DNA of 64,000 nucleotides from Deltaproteobacteria bacterium (lineage in GTDB: Bacteria > Desulfobacterota > DSM-4660 > Desulfatiglandales > HGW-15): contig JAFDEF010000020.1 of assembly GCA_019310485.1 (NCBI GenBank), positions 18,791 through 82,790 of the forward strand, given 5' to 3'. The stretch's first letter is position 1. Each line of letters begins with the position of its first letter. Positions 53,728 to 64,000 of the stretch are shown piece by piece. Both the position numbers and the translations under genes were made by a program. The notes beneath the pieces were generated by a model that worked only from the letters and a program-made list of their open reading frames with translations, was not told where the DNA came from and made no database searches.

Positions 53728-53862
53728 ATGAAAAGAACATTTCAACCTAGTAACATAAAAAGGGCCCGCACGCATGGGTTCAGGGCAAGAATGCGTTCAA
53801 ACGGGGGCGTGAAGGTCCTCAAACGCAGAAGGGCCAAGGGACGAAAACGTCTGACAGTATAA
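53728..53862 (+). CDS. rpmH: 50S ribosomal protein L34
   Basis: Not in the ORF track; translation [44 protein letters not shown]. Confidence 0.98.
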   Translation: MKRTFQPSNIKRARTHGFRARMRSNGGVKVLKRRRAKGRKRLTV

Positions 53863-53899
53863 TTGTTGTCCTAACCCTTTAGAAAGCATTATAATATTT

Positions 53900-54256
53900 A
53901 TGCCCTCTTCCTCATTCCCAAAGACTGAGAGGTTATTGAAAAGAAAGGACTTTGTAAATGCAAATCGGGCGGGGAAGAAGTTTTTTACGGAGCATTTCCT
54001 GATCATTGTTTCAAGAAATGGGCTGGGCATTACGAGACTGGGAGTTGCGGTCAGCAAAAAGACGGGAAATTCAGTAATCAGAAATAGGGTCAAACGGCTA
54101 ATCAGAGAATATTACAGACTTAATAAGACCCACTTCCCTCGTGGCTATGACGTGGTTATTTCGGCCAGAAAAGGAGCTGGTGAGCTGAATTACTGGAAAG
54201 CAAAAGAGGAATTAGATGGATTTTTCTTGGAAAAGGATTTTGGTGTATTATCCTAG
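53900..54256 (+). CDS. rnpA: Ribonuclease P protein component
   Basis: [28 protein letters not shown]. Confidence 0.97.
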   Translation: MPSSSFPKTERLLKRKDFVNANRAGKKFFTEHFLIIVSRNGLGITRLGVAVSKKTGNSVIRNRVKRLIREYYRLNKTHFPRGYDVVISARKGAGELNYWKAKEELDGFFLEKDFGVLS

Positions 54257-54461
54257 GTATATACCTATAGCCCTTATTGCCGCATATCAGAATTTCATAT
54301 CACCCTCTTTTTCCCCTTCCTGCCGTTTTTACCCCACGTGCTCGACCTATGCCCGCCTTGCTATCAAAAGGTATGGCATTTTCAGGGGAGGCATTATATC
54401 ATTAATTAGAATTTGCAAGTGCCACCCGTTTCATCCCGGAGGGTACGATCCTCTGCCATAA
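54216..54461 (+). CDS. yidD: Membrane protein insertion efficiency factor YidD
   Basis: [37 protein letters not shown]; true start uncertain and may lie downstream of 54216. Confidence 0.93.
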   Translation: MDFSWKRILVYYPRYIPIALIAAYQNFISPSFSPSCRFYPTCSTYARLAIKRYGIFRGGIISLIRICKCHPFHPGGYDPLP

Positions 54462-54547
54462 AAGGGCGTTCATTGGACCACTGGTTTGCGAATCCAGTTG
54501 AGATCGAAGAAATTATCAATATGCAGAGTGGAGACCAGGTTTTCTGA

Positions 54548-56218
54548 ATGGAAAAACGAACTATAATCGCCTTTGTGTTATCTTTTCTGATACTTTTGAT
54601 TTGGTCGTACATGTATGCACCTAAGAAACAACAGCCACCTCCAAAGGTGCAGCCCGAAAAACCAGCCACAGGAGTGGCCAGGCCTGCTGAAACGCCCGGT
54701 GTTCAAGTGGAACCGCTGGCAGAGGCTGGAAAGCCGGCCCCCTCTGCCCTCACCCCGGCACCGGAAAGCAAGGAAAAGCTGGTAACAGTTGAAACTCCTT
54801 TGTATAAGGCAGTTTTTTCAAATGCAGGAGCTACTCTGAAAAGCTTCAAGCTCAAGAAATATCATGTGACAGCTGATCCAAACTCACCCTTCGTGGAACT
54901 TGTACATCCTGGGCAGGACTCCAGAGGTTTTCTAGATATAAGCTTTGGTACAAGGCCAGGGCAGAATGGTTCCAAGATTCTTTACCATACAAACGCAGAT
55001 TCCCTGGTCCTTGGCCCTGATTCAAAGCCGCAGGATGTGGTCTTTACAGCTACAACGGATGAAGGTGTCTCCATAAAGAAGGCTTTTCGCATTTACCCTG
55101 ATAAATACCCTATTGAATTATTTGTGAGCTTTTCAAACCCTACAGAGAAAAACATGGAGGGGACTCTTAGCGTATCAATAGAGAATATCCCTGCCAGCAA
55201 AACCAAGAGGTATTACTCATTTACCGGATTGTCCCTTCTTCTTAATGGGAAGCTAAAGGAGGTAAAACAAAAAAAGCTCAAAAAAGAGCAAAAGGCCTTT
55301 TCCGGTCACATTGGGTGGATTGCCTATGAGGAGAGCTATTTTATCACGGCCCTTATCCCCGACAACCCTGGCGAGGGGGTTTTTTCCGGCCGTTCGCTGC
55401 CCTCGGGTGATCTGGTGGCAACCTACACCGCCCCGCCCATTTCTCTTAAACCTCAAGGCGAACTTTCTTCCCGTTTCACACTGTACCTTGGACCGAGGGA
55501 TTTGACCATACTTAAACAGCTCGGTAAAAAGTTGGATCTTGCCATCAATTTCGGCTGGACAGATATCATTGCTAAGCCACTTTTATATGTTTTGAGGTTT
55601 TTCAATCAGTATATTCATAACTACGGTGTCTCCATTATACTGCTCACGGTCCTGATCAAGATTCTGTTTTGGCCTCTCACCCACAAGAGCTATAAGTCAA
55701 TGAAAGAAATGCAAAAATTGCAACCCCTGATGGCCAAAATCAGGGAAAAATACAAAAACAACAAAGAACAGATGAACAAGGAGTTGATGGGGCTTTACAA
55801 AACTTACAAGATTAATCCAATGGGCGGATGTCTTCCCATGATCATTCAAATTCCCGTTTTCTTTGCACTTTATAGAATTCTGGGAGGGTCTATAGAATTG
55901 AGACACGCTCCATTTGTTCTCTGGATAAACGATTTGTCTGCCCCTGATCGGCTATTCCATTTCCCGTTTAAGATACCCTTTATGTCGCCCCCCTATGGTA
56001 TCCCGGTGCTGACACTGCTTATGGGCCTTTCCATGTATATTCAACAAAAAATGACTCCCACACCGGGAGATCCGACCCAGGCCAAATTCATGATGTTTTT
56101 GCCCATAATTTTCACGGTTATGTTCATCAATTTCCCCTCCGGCCTGGTGCTTTACTGGCTTGTGAACAACATCCTTTCAATAGGACAGCAATATCGAATT
56201 GTTAAAAGACTATCTTAG
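54548..56218 (+). CDS. yidC: Membrane protein insertase YidC
   Basis: Periplasmic domain plus LKILFWPLTHKSYKSMKEMQKLQPLMAKIREKYKNNKEQMNKELM. Confidence 0.98.
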   Translation: MEKRTIIAFVLSFLILLIWSYMYAPKKQQPPPKVQPEKPATGVARPAETPGVQVEPLAEAGKPAPSALTPAPESKEKLVTVETPLYKAVFSNAGATLKSFKLKKYHVTADPNSPFVELVHPGQDSRGFLDISFGTRPGQNGSKILYHTNADSLVLGPDSKPQDVVFTATTDEGVSIKKAFRIYPDKYPIELFVSFSNPTEKNMEGTLSVSIENIPASKTKRYYSFTGLSLLLNGKLKEVKQKKLKKEQKAFSGHIGWIAYEESYFITALIPDNPGEGVFSGRSLPSGDLVATYTAPPISLKPQGELSSRFTLYLGPRDLTILKQLGKKLDLAINFGWTDIIAKPLLYVLRFFNQYIHNYGVSIILLTVLIKILFWPLTHKSYKSMKEMQKLQPLMAKIREKYKNNKEQMNKELMGLYKTYKINPMGGCLPMIIQIPVFFALYRILGGSIELRHAPFVLWINDLSAPDRLFHFPFKIPFMSPPYGIPVLTLLMGLSMYIQQKMTPTPGDPTQAKFMMFLPIIFTVMFINFPSGLVLYWLVNNILSIGQQYRIVKRLS

Positions 56219-56234
56219 GTCTTGGAGGATAGAA

Positions 56235-56873
56235 ATGGAAACATACGAATTTGAAGGAAAAACCACCGAAGAAGCAATTGAAAATGCCTCACGTGAATTG
56301 AACTTGCCCGTCGAAGACCTGCGTATTGATGTAATAGAACCGGGATCAGCAGGCATTTTCGGACTGGTCGGGAGCAAGAAGGCAAAAATCAGAGTGCGAG
56401 TTAACAGGCTACCGGATATAGAAGAAGGCACCCGACTTGCAAAGGAAACTTTAAGTAATATTCTGGCCCTTATCCCCGTAGAGGCTACTGTCAGGGCCGA
56501 GCAAAGTAACGGCAGAATTAATCTCCACATAGAAGGGGATCGCTCCGGCTTGCTAATTGGCCGCAAGGGAAGGACCCTGGATGCACTGCAGTTCATAGTG
56601 AATAAAATCGTGTACAAGGCCCTCGACAAGAAATTGAACATCGTCCTGGACTCTGAGAACTACAGGCAAAGAAAAAAAGACTCTCTGACGCAACTCGCTC
56701 TCAAGATGGGAGAAAAGGCCAAAAAGACCAAGAAACCTGTTACAACAAATCTCCTGAACCCACACGACAGGAGGATAATACACCTCGCGCTTAAAAACGA
56801 CGAGGATCTGGACACGAAAAGTCGAGGTGAGGGGCTTCTTAAGAAAGTCGTCATCATCCCCAAAAACAAGTAA
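56235..56873 (+). CDS. jag: Jag / KhpB RNA-binding protein
   Basis: METYEFEGKTTEEAIENASRELN, KH and R3H domains; GGAGG upstream of ATG at 56235. Confidence 0.94.
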   Translation: METYEFEGKTTEEAIENASRELNLPVEDLRIDVIEPGSAGIFGLVGSKKAKIRVRVNRLPDIEEGTRLAKETLSNILALIPVEATVRAEQSNGRINLHIEGDRSGLLIGRKGRTLDALQFIVNKIVYKALDKKLNIVLDSENYRQRKKDSLTQLALKMGEKAKKTKKPVTTNLLNPHDRRIIHLALKNDEDLDTKSRGEGLLKKVVIIPKNK

Positions 56874-56882
56874 TCTTCTGTG

Positions 56883-56922
56883 CCAATTTCGCACGGGGCA
56901 TTGATCCCCGTGCGAAAAAATG
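56883..56922 (-). repeat. Dispersed palindromic repeat, family 2, copy 2
   Basis: 11-bp perfect inverted repeat TTCGCACGGGG-CATTGAT-CCCCGTGCGAA; reverse complement closely matches 4915-4949. Confidence 0.65.
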
Positions 56923-56970
56923 GAGGATTTGGCAAAAGCGAAACCTTTATGATCCGAGTGGAGCCCCACA

Positions 56971-57035
56971 GGCGGGCCCGCCCTTAACCGTATTCATCCC
57001 CGGCTAAAGCCGTGGCCTTCTGCGGGCGGGGTAAA
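56971..57035 (+). repeat. Dispersed structured repeat, family 1, copy B (3' half only)
   Basis: GGCGGGCCCGCCCTTAACCGTATTCATCCCCGGCTAAAGCCGTGGCCTTCTGCGGGCGGGGTAAA; matches the 3' halves of copies A and C. Confidence 0.8.
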
Positions 57036-57094
57036 TCACATCTTTCATTTTTTATGCCTTAAGACTGTAAATGACTTGACGCCTTTTTTATCCT

Positions 57095-58492
57095 ATGATT
57101 CAGAATGGTTCCAGCGAGGATACGATTGCTGCCATTGCCACGCCCGTAGGGCAGGCCGGAATCGGCATCATACGCATAAGCGGCCCCCGATCCCTGGAGA
57201 TTGCCCGCAAAGTTTTTTGCCCTAAAAAAGACATACAAACCTTTGAAAGCCACCGGCTGTACCTGGGCCATGTAAAAGACCCTGCCTCTGGTCGGGTGCT
57301 GGACGAAGTCCTCATTTCTTTTATGAAAGCCCCTCACACTTATACAAGGGAAGACGTTGTCGAGATAAACTGCCACAGCGGCTATCTTCTCCTTGCCAAG
57401 GTTCTGGAAATCATCCTAAATCAGGGGGCCAGGCTGGCCAAACCCGGGGAATTTACTTACAGGGCATTCATGAACAACAGAATTGACCTAACCCAGGCTG
57501 AAGCAGTAGTGGATCTCATAAATTCGCACTCGGAGAGAGGCCTGCAACTTGCATCAGAGCAAATAAAGGGCGGGCTTCGAACTCAAATCCGAGAACTGAG
57601 AGAAAAGGCACTGGAAATCCTCGCCAGCATAGAAGTAGCGATAGATTTTCCGGATGAAGAAGTGGAGTTTCTTCCCAGGGACAAAACCGCTGACAAAATA
57701 GAAGGTGAACTCATCGAACCCATTGAAAAAATCCTGGCTGCCTATGTGCAGAGAAAAATCTGGATGGAGGGTATACGCACCGTGATTGTCGGCAGGGTCA
57801 ACGCCGGGAAATCAAGCCTTTTGAACAGACTCTTAAATGAAGAGCGCGCTATTGTAACGCCTATCCCTGGGACAACAAGGGATGTCATTGAGTCCACCAT
57901 CTACATAGAAGGCTTACCCCTTCGCCTTATTGATACTGCTGGCTTTAGGAAAGTGAAAGGGAGGCTGGAGGGAATAGGCATCCGCTTAACGCATAAAAAA
58001 TGGGCTGAGGCTGATCTGGCCCTTGTCGTTATTGATCAGAGCCGCCCTGTGAACAGGGATGATCTGGATCTCATTTCCAAATCACGTGAAAAGAAAAGCC
58101 TGATCCTTTTAAACAAGAGCGACCTTCCTGGCAAAATAAGCGAAGAAAGATTAGACGGGTTGCTGGAGGGCTTACAGGTTGTCAGAATATCGGCACTAAC
58201 AGGAGAGGGGATTGATGATCTTCGAAGAGCAATCAGGGACCTGATCCTTAGCCCGGATACTGATATTGCCACTTCTTTATCCGTGGCCCCCAATCTCAGG
58301 CACAAACAAGCTCTTCAAAAAGCAGGCCAGTTTTTCAAAACCTCTGCTCAAAACGCAAGGAACGGCTTACCTCTTGAAATAATAGCAATGGATATTAACA
58401 GTGCCCTGGAAGCCCTGGCCGAAATTACCGGCGAAATAACAACCGATGACTTGCTGGATAAGATTTTCAGCCAATTCTGCCTCGGCAAATAA
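57095..58492 (+). CDS. mnmE: tRNA uridine-5-carboxymethylaminomethyl modification GTPase MnmE
   Basis: DTIAAIATPVGQAGIGIIRISG; GRVNAGKSSLLNRLL; C-terminal FCLGK. Confidence 0.98.
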   Translation: MIQNGSSEDTIAAIATPVGQAGIGIIRISGPRSLEIARKVFCPKKDIQTFESHRLYLGHVKDPASGRVLDEVLISFMKAPHTYTREDVVEINCHSGYLLLAKVLEIILNQGARLAKPGEFTYRAFMNNRIDLTQAEAVVDLINSHSERGLQLASEQIKGGLRTQIRELREKALEILASIEVAIDFPDEEVEFLPRDKTADKIEGELIEPIEKILAAYVQRKIWMEGIRTVIVGRVNAGKSSLLNRLLNEERAIVTPIPGTTRDVIESTIYIEGLPLRLIDTAGFRKVKGRLEGIGIRLTHKKWAEADLALVVIDQSRPVNRDDLDLISKSREKKSLILLNKSDLPGKISEERLDGLLEGLQVVRISALTGEGIDDLRRAIRDLILSPDTDIATSLSVAPNLRHKQALQKAGQFFKTSAQNARNGLPLEIIAMDINSALEALAEITGEITTDDLLDKIFSQFCLGK

Positions 58493-58521
58493 CACTCCCT
58501 GCCCCCTAGGTTTCAGAAGCA

Positions 58522-59805
58522 TCAGCTCTTGAAATACTCTTTGACAGTCTTTATAGCACAATATTTCCCGCACATCGTGCAGACATCCTCTTCAGAGGGA
58601 GGATTTGCTTCCCTGAGTCGCTTCGCCTTTTCCGGGTCAATCGCTAGCCTCAGCTGAGAATCCCAGTCCAGATTCTTTCTCGCTATGGACATCTCCCTGT
58701 CCCTTTGTATTGCAAGCCTGTTGCCCCTGGCTATATCAGCGGCGTGAGCTGCAATCTTTGTCACTATGACCCCCTCTCTTACATCTTCAACATTAGGCAG
58801 ACAGAGGTGCTCTGCGGGTGTGACATAACACAGGAAGTCAGCTCCTGCCTCTGCGGCCACAGCCCCTCCAATAGCGCACGCCACGTGGTCGTAGCCTGCT
58901 GCAATATCAGTTACCAGGGGACCTAACACGTAAAATGGGGCATTATGACACAACTTCTTCTCCAGCAAAACATTGGCCCTTATCTGGTCAAGAGGCACAT
59001 GCCCTGGGCCCTCGATCATTACCTGCACTCCATGCTCCCAGGCCACCTGGGTGAGTTGGCCCAAGGTCATCAGCTCGTGCACCTGAGCCCTGTCCGTTGC
59101 ATCTGCGAGACACCCAGGTCTCAAACCGTCGCCCAAACTGAGGGTCACGTCATACTTTTTGGCTATCTCCAAAAGCCGGTCGTAATTCTCGTAGAGTGGA
59201 TTTTCCCTGTCATGGTGAAGCATCCAGGTTGTGAGGAAAGCACCTCCCCTGCTTACAATATCCGTGATTCTACCCTGGTTTTTCAGCATTTCCAGCCCAG
59301 CCCTCGTCAACCCGCAATGCACAGTGATAAAGTCAACCCCGTCAGCAGCCTGGGCTTCAATGACATCAAACAGCTTATCCACGGTGAGGTGTATCAATCC
59401 CCCCTTTTCATTTACAGTCTCAACCACCGCCTGGTAGATTGGAACTGTTCCCAAAGGGACAGGGCATTTTTCAAGGATCTTTCTCCTGAAAAAGCTGATA
59501 TCCCCGCCAGTTGAAAGATCCATTACCGTGTCCGCGCCTGCACCAAGAGCAGCCTCCAGTTTCTTTATCTCTTCCTCAAGGACGGCTCTATCAGAGGAGG
59601 TCCCAATGTTTGCATTTACTTTGACCGTGAGTCCTTCTCCGATTCCACAGGGTGAAAACCGACCGTGCCCGAGATTCGCCGGAATAACCACCCTGCCCTC
59701 GGCAACCCGGTCTCTGAGCCACATGGGCTCGACATGCTCCTTTTCCGCCACTGCTTTCATCTCGGGGGTAACAATTCCGTCAATTGCTTTTTCGCGTTGA
59801 GTCAT
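58522..59805 (-). CDS. thiC: Phosphomethylpyrimidine synthase
   Basis: VNANIGTSSD; MIEGPGHVPLDQI; C-terminal CTMCGKYCAIK cluster motif. Confidence 0.97.
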   Translation of the reverse strand: MTQREKAIDGIVTPEMKAVAEKEHVEPMWLRDRVAEGRVVIPANLGHGRFSPCGIGEGLTVKVNANIGTSSDRAVLEEEIKKLEAALGAGADTVMDLSTGGDISFFRRKILEKCPVPLGTVPIYQAVVETVNEKGGLIHLTVDKLFDVIEAQAADGVDFITVHCGLTRAGLEMLKNQGRITDIVSRGGAFLTTWMLHHDRENPLYENYDRLLEIAKKYDVTLSLGDGLRPGCLADATDRAQVHELMTLGQLTQVAWEHGVQVMIEGPGHVPLDQIRANVLLEKKLCHNAPFYVLGPLVTDIAAGYDHVACAIGGAVAAEAGADFLCYVTPAEHLCLPNVEDVREGVIVTKIAAHAADIARGNRLAIQRDREMSIARKNLDWDSQLRLAIDPEKAKRLREANPPSEEDVCTMCGKYCAIKTVKEYFKS

Positions 59806-59898
59806 TTCAAACGATCCCTTTTAATTCCTTTTTTCTATATCTATACCACTATACTCTAATTACACAGGGTGTCCAGTAAAACTCTTAGCGACCTTTGA

Positions 59899-60687
59899 TC
59901 AGAGAGTGCCGGCCGCCTTTTCAGGACACAGAGTTCCCGTTCCCCTGCCGCTGGGGTACCCCTCCTTTATGGCCTGCCTTGTAAAATCATGCGCTTTCTT
60001 TGCCGAAGAAAAAGTATCATACCCCAATGCCAGGAATGTGGCCAGGGCAGAGGAAAAAACGCATCCGGTTCCATGCGTATATTTTGTCCGTATCTTCGAA
60101 GATCGAAAACGGTGAAACTCTTTTCCATCGTAGAATAAGTCTACGCATTCTTTGCTCAAGTGCCCTCCTGTAATCACCACATCGGGTCCCATAGCCTTTA
60201 TAAACTTCGAGGCCTCTTCCATGTCCTTCAAGTTCTTGACTCTTTTGCCGGTAAGCGCCTGTGCCTCATCAAGGTTGGGGGTAACCACACTTACCACCGG
60301 CAGTAGTTCTTTTTTTAAGACCGACAAAGCAGCAGGCTCAAGCAGCGCTTTGCCGGTTGAGGCCCTGAGAACAGGGTCCAGCACAACACAGGAAAGTTTG
60401 TTTCGCTTAACAACTCTTGCAACCTCCCTGGCAGTTGTTCCGCTAAGTAGCATTCCGATTTTTACAGCATCAGGTGCTAGATCATGAAGTACAGCCTGAA
60501 TCTGTTCTAAAACGACACGTGCAGGAACCCGATGGATTACTAAAACCCCGCGGGAATTCTGAGCAGTCACAGCCGTTGCCGCCGTAAAAGCATGCGCTCC
60601 CAGGCTGGTTATTGTGCGGATGTCAGCCTGAATACCAGCACCACCTGAAGAATCCGATCCCCCTACGGCAAGTACGTACCTTTTCAT
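59899..60687 (-). CDS. thiD: Hydroxymethylpyrimidine/phosphomethylpyrimidine kinase
   Basis: AVGGSDSSGGAGIQADIRTITSLGAHA; KYTHGTGCVFSSALATFLALG. Confidence 0.95.
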   Translation of the reverse strand: MKRYVLAVGGSDSSGGAGIQADIRTITSLGAHAFTAATAVTAQNSRGVLVIHRVPARVVLEQIQAVLHDLAPDAVKIGMLLSGTTAREVARVVKRNKLSCVVLDPVLRASTGKALLEPAALSVLKKELLPVVSVVTPNLDEAQALTGKRVKNLKDMEEASKFIKAMGPDVVITGGHLSKECVDLFYDGKEFHRFRSSKIRTKYTHGTGCVFSSALATFLALGYDTFSSAKKAHDFTRQAIKEGYPSGRGTGTLCPEKAAGTL

Positions 60688-61003
60688 AACCTAGCACCTG
60701 AGGCTACCCCCCCTGAAACTAGCAATCATCACCCTTCAGATTTTTCTCTTCAGTGCCGGGGAAGAACCTCCTCACCAGTCAAAGTCAATATACTAATCAA
60801 AACCTAATAATGGGCCCCCGTAGTGTCAACATAAATTGCAGCCAGAGGGTCGGATTCTTGACTTTCTCTAGCGCACCGACTAATTATGGTATGAGCAACA
60901 GTCAAGCGGATAAGCTTTATCTCTTACCCAATCAGCACCAAGCCTAAACTGGAGACCGGGCATTGACCATACTGAAAGTGCCCGACTACCGGGGGGCACA
61001 CTA

Positions 61004-63262
61004 ATGAAAAAACTGGCACGAATTCTGACTTCCTTGAACCCCACATCCATAACTATCTACATGACCGCCCTTGTCATGGTTCTTTTTCTCGTAGGAGTTC
61101 CCTTCCTCGATCTTGTGGAATTGAAAACCTATGACCTTCGATTCAGGTCCAGGGGGACCACGCCCCCCTCACCTGCGGTAGTCCTGGCCGTTATTGATGA
61201 AAAGAGCATAAAAGCGGAAGGCCGCTGGCCGTGGCCGAGGGCGAAAATTGCGCGGCTGATTGATATTCTTTCGCGCGATGGGGCAAAGGTAATCGCTTTT
61301 GATATTATTTTTGCCGAGCCTGACAAAAACCCAAACCTCGAGCTCATTAATCGCCTTGACCGGGAAATTGGGGCCTCTCATCTTGACGATGAAGGCCTCA
61401 AAACCTTTCTGCGGAAGATCCAACTGGAGGGTGACAATGACAAAAAGCTTGCCGAATCCATAATGCGCTCTCGCGCAAAAGTGGTGCTAGGGTATTTCTT
61501 TCACATGAGCGAGGCCGATCTCGGCTTCAGCATCACTGAAAAAGAGATGAATGAAAGATTAAGGAAAATTGCTTCAAGCAAATATCCTATCACGATTTTT
61601 GAACAGGAACGAATGCAAATTGACCCTTTCATTCACGCCTATGCCCCTCAGCCCAATATTGAAATTCTAAGCCAGACAGCCCACTCTACGGGCTTTTTTA
61701 ACATGCTTCCTGATCAGGACGGCGTGGTCAGATGGATTCCCCTGGCTATAAAGTGCGGGCATGATATCTTTGCCCCGCTTTCGATCGAGTCAACATGGAA
61801 CTATCTCGGCCGTCCTCAACTGATTTTGAAAGTGGCTGCCTATGGCGTTGAAGGCATCATGATGGGCAAGGAGTTTATCCCGACTGATGAAAACGGCCAG
61901 ATGCTCATAAATTATCTTGGGCCCGAAAAAACTTTCCCTCATTACCCCTTAACGGACATCTTGCACGAGAAAGTCCCAAAAGGCACTTTTAACAACAAAA
62001 TCGTTCTGGTCGGCAGCACGGCAGTGGGCATATACGATATGAGGAACACACCATTTTCATCCGTGCACCCCGGCCTTGAAGTCCACGCCACGGCTATTGA
62101 CAATATCCTGCAAAAAACTTTCCTGAAAAAACCCAAGTGGACCAGCATTTATGGTGCACTGTGCATTCTTGCGTTCGCTATTTTGGTGGGTGCAATGGTT
62201 CCCCGACTCAGTGCTGTTAAGGGAGTTTTTCTTGTTTCAGCCCTTTTCGGTCTCCAAATCTACCTGGCTCAGTGGCTTTTCACGCATGCAGCCCTCTGGA
62301 TAAATATTGTATATCCTTTGTTGGCTCTGCTGCTCCTTTACATATCCCTGACAATATACCGCTACTTTACCGAGGAACGGGAACGCAAGAAAATCAAACG
62401 GGCATTCAGCCACTACGTATCCAAATCGGTCGTGAATGAAATGCTCAAGGATCCCTCGAGGCTTAAGCTGGGAGGTGACAAGAAAGACCTTTCCGTGCTT
62501 TTTTCCGATATCAGGGGCTTTACCACGATCTCTGAATCCCTCTCCCCTGAGGAACTGGTAGGCCTGCTGAATGAGTATCTGACCGTAATGACGGATATTG
62601 TTTTTAAGTACGAAGGAACCCTTGATAAGTACATGGGCGATGCTATCATGGCCATTTACGGAGCCCCCCTTGAGCTTCCTGATCACCCTCAAAGGGCATG
62701 TAATTCAGCGCTTGAGATGATCGAGAGTTTAGGCAAGCTTAACGAGAAATGGATAAAAGAACAAAAGACACCCCTGGATATCGGGATTGGTATTAACACA
62801 GGGGTCATGATGGTTGGCAACATGGGATCACAGCAGCGTTTTGACTATACCGTCATGGGGGATGCGGTCAATCTTGGCTCCAGGCTCGAAGGGGCCAACA
62901 AGAGTTACCAGACAAACATTATCATCAGCGAATCTACTTACCAGCGGGTAAAGGACGACTTTTTCTGCATGGAGCTTGACAGCGTGAGGGTAAAAGGCAA
63001 AAAAGTTCCGGTTAAGATCTACCAGCTGCTTGGAAAGGATAATATCCCCGGAAGCAGGAAAGAAGCAGTGAATTTTTTTCATAAGGGTCTCGAATTCTAC
63101 AAAAAACAGGAATGGGATAGTGCCGTGGAAAGCTTTCAGGAGGTCCTTGCAAAGGATCCAGAGCTTTTAGCCGCGAAGCTTTATATCCAGCGCTGTTTTG
63201 ATCTCAAAATAGATCCCCCGCCTCCTGACTGGGATGGAGTTTTCAGCATGAAAACGAAGTGA
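61004..63262 (+). CDS. CHASE2 domain class III adenylate/guanylate cyclase with C-terminal TPR
   Basis: CHASE2 N-terminus (LKTYDLRFRSRGTTPP...VVLAVIDEKSI), TM segments, cyclase domain (LFSDIRGFTTISESL; YMGDAIMAIYGAP; DYTVMGDAVNLGSRLEG). Confidence 0.94.
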   Translation: MKKLARILTSLNPTSITIYMTALVMVLFLVGVPFLDLVELKTYDLRFRSRGTTPPSPAVVLAVIDEKSIKAEGRWPWPRAKIARLIDILSRDGAKVIAFDIIFAEPDKNPNLELINRLDREIGASHLDDEGLKTFLRKIQLEGDNDKKLAESIMRSRAKVVLGYFFHMSEADLGFSITEKEMNERLRKIASSKYPITIFEQERMQIDPFIHAYAPQPNIEILSQTAHSTGFFNMLPDQDGVVRWIPLAIKCGHDIFAPLSIESTWNYLGRPQLILKVAAYGVEGIMMGKEFIPTDENGQMLINYLGPEKTFPHYPLTDILHEKVPKGTFNNKIVLVGSTAVGIYDMRNTPFSSVHPGLEVHATAIDNILQKTFLKKPKWTSIYGALCILAFAILVGAMVPRLSAVKGVFLVSALFGLQIYLAQWLFTHAALWINIVYPLLALLLLYISLTIYRYFTEERERKKIKRAFSHYVSKSVVNEMLKDPSRLKLGGDKKDLSVLFSDIRGFTTISESLSPEELVGLLNEYLTVMTDIVFKYEGTLDKYMGDAIMAIYGAPLELPDHPQRACNSALEMIESLGKLNEKWIKEQKTPLDIGIGINTGVMMVGNMGSQQRFDYTVMGDAVNLGSRLEGANKSYQTNIIISESTYQRVKDDFFCMELDSVRVKGKKVPVKIYQLLGKDNIPGSRKEAVNFFHKGLEFYKKQEWDSAVESFQEVLAKDPELLAAKLYIQRCFDLKIDPPPPDWDGVFSMKTK

Positions 63263-63311
63263 CCGTCCCGGCGCAAAACCTCTTGTGTACCTTTTCCCAG
63301 CAAAGGCCCTT

Positions 63312-63761
63312 TCAAAAAGTTTTTTTGCTGTCTAAAAGTAAGGTCACGGGTCCGTCATTGATAAGGTGGACTTCCATCTGTTCCTGGAAAATGCCGGTGG
63401 CCACCTTAACCCCCTTTCCCCGGAGCGCCCCGACAAATTTAAGGTAAAGCTCTTTGGCTTTCTCCGCAGGCGCTGCCCGGCTGAAAGAGGGGCGCCGGCC
63501 TTTATGGCAGTTCCCCCAGAGGGTAAACTGCGAGACCACCAGCACACCTCCACCTGTCTGCAACAGGGAACGATTCATCAAGTCGTTGTCATCAGGAAAA
63601 ATCCTTAGATTCGCTATTTTCCCTGCCAGATACTCTGAGTCTTCCTCGCAGTCTTCCTGTCCCACGCCCAGAAATACTAGCAAGCCCTTCCCTATATCTC
63701 CAACACAATCCCCACGCACCTTAACCATTGCCTTCTTAACTCTCTGCACCACCGCCCTCAT
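63312..63761 (-). CDS. dtd: D-aminoacyl-tRNA deacylase
   Basis: [15 protein letters not shown] start; [22 protein letters not shown] track start is upstream of the conserved Met. Confidence 0.96.
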   Translation of the reverse strand: MRAVVQRVKKAMVKVRGDCVGDIGKGLLVFLGVGQEDCEEDSEYLAGKIANLRIFPDDNDLMNRSLLQTGGGVLVVSQFTLWGNCHKGRRPSFSRAAPAEKAKELYLKFVGALRGKGVKVATGIFQEQMEVHLINDGPVTLLLDSKKTF

Positions 63762-63950
63762 CTTACACCTCTCAAAGATAAAGATTGTTCCTCGGGAACT
63801 CCTCTGGATGCCCCATCTGTGAAGCTCATCATAAGAAGGTGGCATCACACCTTTTGTGGTGTTTTCAGCTTTGCCATTATTTTATTTGGTCCTTCACAGT
63901 TTTCCGTGGGTGAATCTATATATTGTGGTTAATTTTACTCCTGTGTTGTA

Positions 63951-63998
63951 GTATCGCATTGGCCAATTCTTTCGAAGGAGGATGCCAATGCGAGATAC
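63951..63998 (+). promoter_or_regulatory. Hairpin enclosing ribosome-binding site and start codon of a gene entering the window end
   Basis: GTAT-CGCATTGGC ... GCCAATGCG-ag-ATAC; 9-bp perfect stem extended by 4 bp after a 2-nt bulge; AGGAGG in the loop, ATG (63988) in the 3' arm. Confidence 0.6.
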
Positions 63999-64000
63999 GG

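Noticed and set aside
59806-61000. Possible TPP riboswitch upstream of thiC or thiD
   Set aside because: No CUGAGA / ACCUGA-type conserved pair seen on the minus strand.

Overview
The window looks like a chromosomal segment from a deltaproteobacterium / Desulfobacterota-like bacterium (inferred from gene content only). Most of it is housekeeping genes in conserved operons. In order these are: holA(partial)-lptE-leuS; nusB-ribH-ribBA-ribE-ribD-nrdR-dCMP deaminase-glyA; MFS, FHA-GAF, pilin, TraB and M48 genes; an ABC ATPase, rng, and a CoA-dehydratase-activase / double-cubane-type pair; polA; rny-zapA-zapB-like; atpC-D-G-A-H-F-F'; bactofilin; rodA-mrdA-mreD-mreC-mreB; rpmH-rnpA-yidD-yidC-jag-mnmE; thiC-thiD; a CHASE2 adenylate cyclase; and dtd. 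Accessory interest concentrates at 17.5-27.2 kb. That stretch holds a decayed 4-hydroxybutyryl-CoA dehydratase gene, an intact ISL3-type IS with 23-bp perfect terminal repeats placed at the end of another transposase remnant, a second transposase remnant, and a compact non-canonical Hsp70 operon. The Hsp70 operon comprises an 823-aa TPR protein ending in QLNLFD, a J-domain-like protein whose HPD is replaced by PPE, a divergent GrpE-like protein, a short DnaK paralogue and a zinc-ribbon protein, and is the best candidate for an undescribed system. Two dispersed palindromic repeat families were found by eye; one copy supplies the last codons and stop of ribD. No CRISPR array, tRNA, rRNA or recognisable riboswitch was seen. 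No computation or database search was possible; family names rest on recognition of protein motifs.
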